Shown here: in pieces, positions 59,084 through 64,000 of the stretch
Layout of the letters: each line of letters begins with the position of its first letter
Position numbering within the stretch: the stretch's first letter is position 1
Assembly: GCF_001653565.1 (NCBI RefSeq)
Contig: NZ_LYPB01000071.1
Coordinates: 126,321 to 190,320, forward strand
Direction: 5' to 3'
Origin: Paenibacillus oryzisoli
GTDB lineage: Bacteria; Bacillota; Bacilli; Paenibacillales; NBRC-103111
Length of the DNA stretch: 64,000 bases
Made by a program: the position numbers and the translations under genes
The notes under the pieces: model-generated
What the model saw: only the letters and a program-made list of their open reading frames with translations
Told to the model about the DNA's origin: nothing
The model's database searches: none

Positions 59084-59533
59084 ATGATTGAAACGAGGAA
59101 TTCGATTCCGAGGTGGGTCTCGTTGATCTACCGGTACGGACAGATGTATATCGGTGACCACTTGAAGCAGTACGAGATCGGCAGAGGTCAGCATATTTTC
59201 CTCAATGCACTATACAAAGAGGATGGCTTGACGCAAGAGGAACTGTCTGAATACTTGAAAATCGATAAAGGCACGACGGCGAAAGCGCTGAAAAAGCTAG
59301 AAGAGCAAGGATACATCACGCGCACGGTCAGCCAAAAAGATAAACGATGCTACGAGGTTTTATTGACAGACAAAGCTCGCGGAATTAAAGAAGATGTGCG
59401 CAAAGTACTTACGGATTGGCGTGAGCGATTAACATTTGGCATGTCGGAGGAAGAGAAGGGGATGGCCCTTACGATTTTGGAGAAAATGGGTCACAATGCG
59501 GCTCACTTTGCTGAAGATGAGGTAGAACAATGA
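59084..59533 (+). CDS. MarR family transcriptional regulator
   Basis: A 149-residue winged-helix repressor: LTQEELSEYLKIDKGTTAKALKKLEEQGYITRTVSQKDKRCYEVLLTDKA is the DNA-binding part. AAGGAGGGG precedes the ATG. Overlaps the MFS gene by four bases, the common layout of a repressor with the exporter it controls. Confidence 0.93.
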   Translation: MIETRNSIPRWVSLIYRYGQMYIGDHLKQYEIGRGQHIFLNALYKEDGLTQEELSEYLKIDKGTTAKALKKLEEQGYITRTVSQKDKRCYEVLLTDKARGIKEDVRKVLTDWRERLTFGMSEEEKGMALTILEKMGHNAAHFAEDEVEQ

Positions 59534-60795
59534 ATATGAGGGCTGCGGGGGCTGAATTCATTGATCGCCATTTCCATGCGTTGACACACAAGAATTATCG
59601 CTATATGTGGTTAGGGCAATGCGTATCGCTGATTGGTACGTGGATGCAAAATATCGGGCAATCCTGGCTTGTTCTCACGCTGACGGGATCTTCGTTGAAA
59701 CTTGGGATTGTTGCTGCATGCCAGTTCTTACCGATCCTTTTGTTCTCGTTGTTTGCCGGAATTGTCGTGGATAAATTCCCTAAGAAGAAAATCCTTATCT
59801 TGACTCAAACGGTATCAATGTTACTAGCATTTGCTCTGGCCACATTGGTACTGACGGATACGGTTCGGTATGAATATATCCTGGTCTTAGCCTTGCTCCT
59901 AGGCTTAAATAATACGTTGGATATGCCTACAAGGCAGGCTTTTAATGTAGAAATTGTAGGTAAAGAAGACCTGATGAACGCGATTGCTCTTAACTCAACG
60001 ACGTTTAATATGGCAAGGATTGTCGGTCCTTCAATTGGTGCAGTCATGATGGCCTGGTTAGGCGCAGGGTGGTGTTTTCTACTAAACGGGGTCAGTTTTA
60101 TAGCCGTGCTGTATGGTCTAATTCATATTGAGGCAGCGCCTTACGTACGTAAGTTGAGAGCGAAGGAAGGGATTCTGAAGGAAATTAAGGATGGTATTGT
60201 TTATATTGCCAAAGATCCGATTCTCTCGCCAACTGTTATGCTTGTAACCGTCATTGGTACGCTTGCTTTTAACTTTAATATTCTCATTCCTGTGTTCACC
60301 AAAAATGTCCTGCACATGGGAGAGACGACCTATGGGACGCTAATGTCTTGTTTAGGCGTGGGTTCACTAGCCGGGGCACTGACGATGTCGTTTCGCAGTA
60401 AGCGAGGGCCGAAGTTAAGGTTGAGTATGGCAGCGAGCTGCATGGTAGCCGTTTGCTTAATTCTTAATGGGCTGAGCGGTTCAGTTTGGCTTTGTGGCAC
60501 GCTACTTGCGTGTACGGGATTTTTTAATATTTTATTCGCGACCAATAGTAATTCGGCACTTCAAATGTATGCGAAGGATGAGTATCGTGCGCGCGTCATG
60601 AGTGTGTATTCCCTTGTATTTGCAGGTTCTACGCCGATTGGAAGTCTGTTCTCTGGCTTCATAGCGGATCGATTTGGGGCAAACGGCGCATTTGTTGCTT
60701 GTGGAGTTCTAACGGGTTTGCTCTGCTTGTTCATTACTTGGAAGTACAAATCGTCGCTATCCATGCAGTCTTTGAAGGAGCAGGAAGTAGCTTAA
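59530..60795 (+). CDS. MFS transporter (EntS-like)
   Basis: A 421-residue major facilitator of the EntS/MFS_3 group with about 12 helices. FSLFAGIVVDKFPKKKILILTQ is the loop 2-3 motif. Translationally coupled to marR (ATGA overlap). An exporter for a toxic or signalling molecule is likely; substrate unknown. Confidence 0.92.
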   Translation: MNMRAAGAEFIDRHFHALTHKNYRYMWLGQCVSLIGTWMQNIGQSWLVLTLTGSSLKLGIVAACQFLPILLFSLFAGIVVDKFPKKKILILTQTVSMLLAFALATLVLTDTVRYEYILVLALLLGLNNTLDMPTRQAFNVEIVGKEDLMNAIALNSTTFNMARIVGPSIGAVMMAWLGAGWCFLLNGVSFIAVLYGLIHIEAAPYVRKLRAKEGILKEIKDGIVYIAKDPILSPTVMLVTVIGTLAFNFNILIPVFTKNVLHMGETTYGTLMSCLGVGSLAGALTMSFRSKRGPKLRLSMAASCMVAVCLILNGLSGSVWLCGTLLACTGFFNILFATNSNSALQMYAKDEYRARVMSVYSLVFAGSTPIGSLFSGFIADRFGANGAFVACGVLTGLLCLFITWKYKSSLSMQSLKEQEVA

Positions 60796-60841
60796 AAGGA
60801 GTCAATTTGACTTTTATATGATAACGATTCTATCATTTGGG

Positions 60842-60870
60842 TTGTCAATTAACTAGGGATTCGCTACAAT
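60842..60870 (+). promoter_or_regulatory. Promoter upstream of the gene at 60903
   Basis: TTGTCA (60842-60847), 17-bp spacer, TACAAT (60865-60870). The inverted repeat TGATA-7-TATCA lies just upstream near 60820-60836. Confidence 0.65.
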
Positions 60871-60902
60871 ATGAGATAAGTTCATGTGTGAGGAGGGATC
60901 TT

Positions 60903-61301
60903 GTGCTGGGAATATTGAAGAAGTGGATGCAGAAACCAATGCAGGAACCGAAGCACACGGTGGATTATAAAACGATGGAAATCGACGTTGTCATTAAATG
61001 TTTTGTTTCGGACAAGGAGAAGCCGTTTCGAGTTATCTTTAAGGTAGAGAAACAAGGTTCTTTTTTTTCGAAAGATATTTTTGTGAAAAATGTGGATTCG
61101 AAAACATCCTATGAGCTCATTCATAACTTTTCCACGCTTGGCATGAACAATGAAGAGTTGAACAAGTATGAAAGCACGGATTATGCTGAATACAGTTTCG
61201 CTACGTTGGAAGAAGCCAAAAAAGTGAAAGATACAACCGTCGATTACATACGCTTTCTGATCCGTGAGCATCAACAAGAGACACTAGCCAAAATTTCATA
61301 A
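60903..61301 (+). CDS. Hypothetical protein, unrecognised
   Basis: A 132-residue soluble protein. I do not recognise the family. Visible features: basic N-terminus (GILKKWMQKPMQEPKH), a beta-rich middle (EIDVVIKCFVSDKEKPFRVIFKVEK) and a Lys/Glu-rich helical end. No signal peptide or membrane helix. The start is GTG at 60903, seven bases after GAGGAGGG; a longer frame from 60837 has no site. It has its own promoter and a terminator at its 3' end. Confidence 0.75.
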   Translation: MLGILKKWMQKPMQEPKHTVDYKTMEIDVVIKCFVSDKEKPFRVIFKVEKQGSFFSKDIFVKNVDSKTSYELIHNFSTLGMNNEELNKYESTDYAEYSFATLEEAKKVKDTTVDYIRFLIREHQQETLAKIS

Positions 61302-61315
61302 TGCGGTAAGAGAAG

Positions 61316-61353
61316 AAAGGAGCTAGCGATGAATTCGCTTGGCTCCTTTTTTG
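61316..61353. terminator. Terminator of the hypothetical gene, convergent with LytTR
   Basis: AAAGGAGC-x-AGCGA pairs with TCGCT-x-GGCTCCTTT, followed by a T run on plus. Confidence 0.88.
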
Positions 61354-61373
61354 TCGCTTATATTCGGTTGTGC

Positions 61374-61715
61374 TTAAGCTTCACCCTTCTGTTGCAAGAC
61401 AATTTCTTTCAGACGATGTTGGCGAAGTTTGGTAATCGTCGTGTATTTGGATTCGGATCCTCTTACTTCGAAGTATACTTTGCCATCCCCAATATGTTGA
61501 ATTTTACGAGTGTTTACATAACAATCAGTGTTTACTTTAAAAAAGCTGCTATCTGAGGTCATTTTCTGGATCTCTTCCGTATTAAGGCGTTTCTTAATAT
61601 GGTAGTTTTTCCCATGAAAGGAGACTAGGCCATGTTCACCAACGCGGAAATACAGGATGTCCTTTTCTAAAATAAAGTCCTCATAGGTATTCTTTACTTC
61701 GAGCGCTACACTCAT
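61374..61715 (-). CDS. Stand-alone LytTR DNA-binding protein
   Basis: A 113-residue protein that is almost entirely a LytTR domain: DFILEKDILYFRVGEHGLVSFHGKNYHIKKRL, FFKVNTDCYVNTRKIQHI and the YTTITKLRQHRLKEI end. No receiver domain, so it is probably not phosphorylated. AAAGGGGGC precedes the ATG. A perfect cre-like site lies 21-37 bp before the start codon, suggesting carbon catabolite control by CcpA. Confidence 0.88.
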   Translation of the reverse strand: MSVALEVKNTYEDFILEKDILYFRVGEHGLVSFHGKNYHIKKRLNTEEIQKMTSDSSFFKVNTDCYVNTRKIQHIGDGKVYFEVRGSESKYTTITKLRQHRLKEIVLQQKGEA

Positions 61716-61735
61716 TTTATCTGCCCCCTTTTTAA

Positions 61736-61752
61736 AATGATAACGCTTACAT
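61736..61752 (-). promoter_or_regulatory. cre-like CcpA binding site
   Basis: On the minus strand ATGTAAGCGTTATCATT fits the consensus WTGNAARCGNWWWCAWW at every position. It lies just upstream of the LytTR gene. Confidence 0.7.
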
Positions 61753-61813
61753 TATGTGAGACGGTTTTATCTTACCATAATATGTGGGGCAAGGGAAGGC
61801 TTTTTTCATAGAG

Positions 61814-61861
61814 AAAAACCAACAAGATTCTCCCTGAGGAGTGGATAATGTTGGTTTTTTG
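61814..61861. terminator. Terminator of the FAD-dependent dehydrogenase gene
   Basis: AAAAACCAACA and TGTTGGTTTTTT pair, with A and T runs on both sides so it works in either direction. Confidence 0.9.
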
Positions 61862-61901
61862 CTGATTTTGACGAACGAACAATTATTTCCTCGGAAATAA
61901 C

Positions 61902-63326
61902 TTACAGTGATATATTTCGAGCAACCCATACACCAGCAGCACCTGCTTGTGCTAAACCACGTGTAATACCAGCTCCGTCACCGCCACAGAAGAGACCTTT
62001 AATTTCTGTCTCAAAGTTCTCATTCAGCTTAGGACGAGCCGAGTAAAACTTCGCTTCAACACCATAAAAAAGCGTATGCTCGGAGGCGATCCCTGGGGTC
62101 ACCTTTTCGAGTGCGTGAATCATCTCAATTAAGCTTTTCATCGTATTGTAGGGGAGGACGAGTCCTAGATCCCCTGGAACTGCTTCAAAATGGGTAGGTT
62201 CTAAGAAGCCTTCGCGAATCCGCTCTGCAGTAGATCTGCGTCCTCGCATAATATCTCCGAACTTCTGAACGATGATACCACCGCTGGATAAGTCATTTGC
62301 GTGCTTGCATATTTCTCTAGCATATTCATTCGGTTTGTCGAATGGCTCTGTAAATTTATGAGAAACAAGTAACGCAAAATTCGTATTGTTCGATCCCAGA
62401 ACAGGATCCTTATAGGAATGTCCGTTGGCAGCCATGATACCGCTATGATTCTCAACAACAACATGACCAGAAGGATTGCTGCAGAAGGTCCTAACACGAG
62501 TTCCAACAGAAGTGTTATACACAAATTTACCTTCATACAAATGTTCGTTGATTTCTCGCATGACGACATCAGAGGTTTCTACACGTACACCAACATCAAC
62601 TTGATTGTTGGACATTGTGAGGCGGCGTTTCTTGAGGACTTGGGTTAACCAAGCCGAACCGTCACGACCTGGAGCTAACATAACAAAGTTGCTTAGAAGC
62701 TCCATACCATCCTTTAAACGTATGCCTTGAATAACATGTTTATCTTCACTTTTCATTGTGATGAGGTCATCGACTTCTGTTTTGAACTGCATCTCAATAC
62801 GTGTTTTCAAATATTCATAAATGGATTTAAGAATCATAAGGTTTTGCTCTGTACCCAGATGACGAACTTGAGCACGAAGCAGTTTCAAGCCAGCAGCATA
62901 AGAACGTTGCTCAATAGCCTTCACAGCTTCAGTAGTAGGATCAGTTATGTTTTCTGTAGCACCGTGCTGAAGATTGATGCCATCTACATATCGTATCAGT
63001 TCCATGACTTTACTTGGGGCCAAATAATCTGTCATCCAACCACCGAATTCAGTTGTGATATTGAATTTACCATCGCTGTAGGCTCCAGCTCCGCCGAAAC
63101 CGGAGGTAATGGAACACGCGGGGAGGCAGCCGGAGAAGTCCTTTTTACCAGCGGGTGGCGGGCAAAGTTTGATCTTATTCTCTAGAATTGGACAACTGCG
63201 CTTGTAAATATCGTGGCCTTTGTCAACGAGTAGAATGTTCGCGTTTGGGTGAAGCAATGTCATCTCATAGCAAGCAAAAATACCGGCAGGTCCAGCACCA
63301 ACAACGATAAAATCATAAGCCTTCAT
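61902..63326 (-). CDS. FAD-dependent dehydrogenase (COG2509 type)
   Basis: A 474-residue flavoprotein. FAD Rossmann motif FIVVGAGPAGIFACYEM; a cysteine-containing stretch with CPPPAGKKDFSGCLPACSITSGFGGAGAYSDGKFN typical of COG2509; C-terminal CGGDGAGITRGLAQAGAAGVWVA. Reaction unknown. The start at 63326 follows AAAGGAGA; an upstream ATG at 63365 lies between the leader terminator and the ribosome binding site. Expression appears gated by a purine-class riboswitch in its leader. Confidence 0.9.
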   Translation of the reverse strand: MKAYDFIVVGAGPAGIFACYEMTLLHPNANILLVDKGHDIYKRSCPILENKIKLCPPPAGKKDFSGCLPACSITSGFGGAGAYSDGKFNITTEFGGWMTDYLAPSKVMELIRYVDGINLQHGATENITDPTTEAVKAIEQRSYAAGLKLLRAQVRHLGTEQNLMILKSIYEYLKTRIEMQFKTEVDDLITMKSEDKHVIQGIRLKDGMELLSNFVMLAPGRDGSAWLTQVLKKRRLTMSNNQVDVGVRVETSDVVMREINEHLYEGKFVYNTSVGTRVRTFCSNPSGHVVVENHSGIMAANGHSYKDPVLGSNNTNFALLVSHKFTEPFDKPNEYAREICKHANDLSSGGIIVQKFGDIMRGRRSTAERIREGFLEPTHFEAVPGDLGLVLPYNTMKSLIEMIHALEKVTPGIASEHTLFYGVEAKFYSARPKLNENFETEIKGLFCGGDGAGITRGLAQAGAAGVWVARNISL

Positions 63327-63363
63327 AACAGCAATCTCCTTTGGAACAGTCATATTTGGACGC

Positions 63364-63467
63364 AAAAAAACCTAGCCACACGGGTATGCGAAAAAGAGCA
63401 CCCGTCGTAGCTAGGAAGTTATGGCTTCCTCTAGAGACCCCCAAGCCAATTCTCGAGGATATACGAA
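63364..63467 (-). promoter_or_regulatory. Variant purine-class riboswitch with overlapping terminator
   Basis: Read on minus: P1 TCGTA/TACGA, J1/2 containing UAU, P2 CCTCGAG/CTTGGGG with L2 ending GG, J2/3 GTCTCTAG, P3 AGGAAG/CTTCCT with L3 starting CC, and J3/1 AGC then UA. L2-GG/L3-CC fit the family's loop-loop pairs. J3/1 has one more base than guanine or adenine members (AC or AU before U). The terminator (CCTAGC...GCTAGG and ACGGGT...ACCCGT, then seven Ts) shares the P3/P1 3' strands, so ligand binding should prevent termination. Confidence 0.7.
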
Positions 63468-63506
63468 CGATTCATAGTTATGTGGCTGATTGTCATTGCC
63501 TTGACT

Positions 63507-63535
63507 ATCATAATACGAACATTATTCATTGTCAA
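63507..63535 (-). promoter_or_regulatory. Promoter of the riboswitch-controlled gene
   Basis: On minus TTGACA (63530-63535), 17-bp spacer, TATGAT (63507-63512). It would start the RNA near 63500, about 35 nt before P1. Confidence 0.85.
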
Positions 63536-63578
63536 TTTATAAATGTTCGGGAATCCGATTGGAAGTTGGCATGAGAAA

Positions 63579-63606
63579 AAGATCGTGTGCATGATGCACA
63601 CGATCT
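63579..63606 (-). terminator. Terminator of the PhoX-family gene
   Basis: GATCGTGTGCAT and ATGCACACGATC form a 12-bp stem, followed on minus by TTTTT. It lies 13 bp beyond the stop codon. Confidence 0.92.
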
Positions 63607-63618
63607 AATAATTTAATT

Positions 63619-64000
63619 TTATCGAGTAATCGTTACAACAGCTGAGCGTGGGTTTTGGTCTCCAAACTTATGCTGCCATTGGCTTGTAGGTTTGCCGGTT
63701 TCTGCGCCTGTTGAGCCTGGATGATTGACTGTAAGGAATATCGTATCCTGCAGTTCAGTGAAGGAAACACCGCTTAGCGCAGCTTCCGTTGGGGCAGAAG
63801 CCAATTGTTTTGTTAGATTGGCGGCACCTGAACGATGAATGAGATACATGCCATTATTTTTAAATTCGGACCAGGCCCCCGTATTTAATTGATCAGGAGA
63901 AAGGTCCGAACCGACCCATAGGTTCCCATTCCTATCAAAGGTTAAACTCGCAGGTGAGCTAAACCCGCTTTGTCGTCCACCTGCAAGGAACGTTTCGAAT
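63619..64000 (-). CDS. PhoX family protein (DUF839), 3' part only
   Basis: The frame is open to the right window edge, so the N-terminus is missing; 126 residues are visible. ASLTFDRNGNLWVGSDLSP, GMYLIHRSG and the end FTELQDTIFLTVNHPGSTGAE...SAVVTITR match the C-terminus of PhoX-type alkaline phosphatase/DUF839 proteins. Members are often Tat-exported phosphatases; export signal and catalytic residues lie outside the window. Confidence 0.85.
   Translation of the reverse strand, partial: FETFLAGGRQSGFSSPASLTFDRNGNLWVGSDLSPDQLNTGAWSEFKNNGMYLIHRSGAANLTKQLASAPTEAALSGVSFTELQDTIFLTVNHPGSTGAETGKPTSQWQHKFGDQNPRSAVVTITR

Noticed and set aside
61747..61929. 60-codon minus-strand frame after the FAD-dependent dehydrogenase gene
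   Set aside because: Covers the terminator hairpin and the dehydrogenase stop; not a gene.

Overview
The window looks like a chromosomal segment of a Paenibacillus-like member of the Bacillota (order Caryophanales/Bacillales). The evidence is the conserved block mnmA / cymR-cysteine desulfurase / PRC-barrel / AI-2E / T-box-alaS / ireB-ruvX-DUF1292 / mltG / paired U32 proteins, strong AGGAGG-type ribosome binding sites, TTG and GTG starts, YesM/YesN-type two-component genes, many AraC regulators and a load of intergenic palindromic repeats. The species call is inference; no rRNA or tRNA gene is visible.

Layout. 1-15 kb: housekeeping block for tRNA thiolation, cysteine control, alanyl-tRNA synthetase under a T-box, Holliday-junction/cell-wall factors and tRNA hydroxylation. 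Inside it lies a Fur-box-covered promoter that drives no recognised gene (6.1-6.4 kb). 15-32 kb: a chemotaxis receptor, a class B penicillin-binding protein, an octanoyl/lipoyl transferase (LipL type) just upstream of a complete pdhABCD operon, a glycerophosphodiesterase, an Aas-like acyltransferase/acyl-ACP synthetase fusion convergent with a lipid kinase, and a second chemotaxis receptor. 32-34.3 kb: seven-copy palindrome array, a DUF559 nuclease-like gene, a promoter/terminator pair that defines a probable non-coding RNA, and degenerate tandem repeats. 34.3-45.3 kb: an OsmC-like peroxidase, a YesMN two-component pair, a carbohydrate ABC transporter without its ATPase, a NagZ-type glycosidase, an MFS protein and a DeoR regulator. 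45.5-50 kb: a secreted protein with three Yx(F/W/Y)xxD repeats, an ECF sigma/anti-sigma pair, a lipoprotein cytochrome c and a 43-residue gene. 50-57.8 kb: accessory metabolism (SDR, AraC, phytanoyl-CoA dioxygenase-like, aldo/keto reductase, Gfo/Idh, AraC, DUF2238, lactonase). 57.9-59.1 kb: a twelve-copy array with the same palindrome core as the 32-kb array, then other repeats. 59-64 kb: MarR-MFS pair, an unrecognised gene, a stand-alone LytTR protein with a perfect cre-like site, an FAD-dependent dehydrogenase preceded by a variant purine-class riboswitch, and the 3' part of a PhoX-family gene.

The most promising non-textbook observations are the variant purine-class leader (63364-63535), the Fur-covered promoter with an orphan transcript (6098-6415), the putative RNA at 33345-33718, and the two palindrome arrays with ~62-bp period. 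All rest on reading by eye; no database search or folding program was run.
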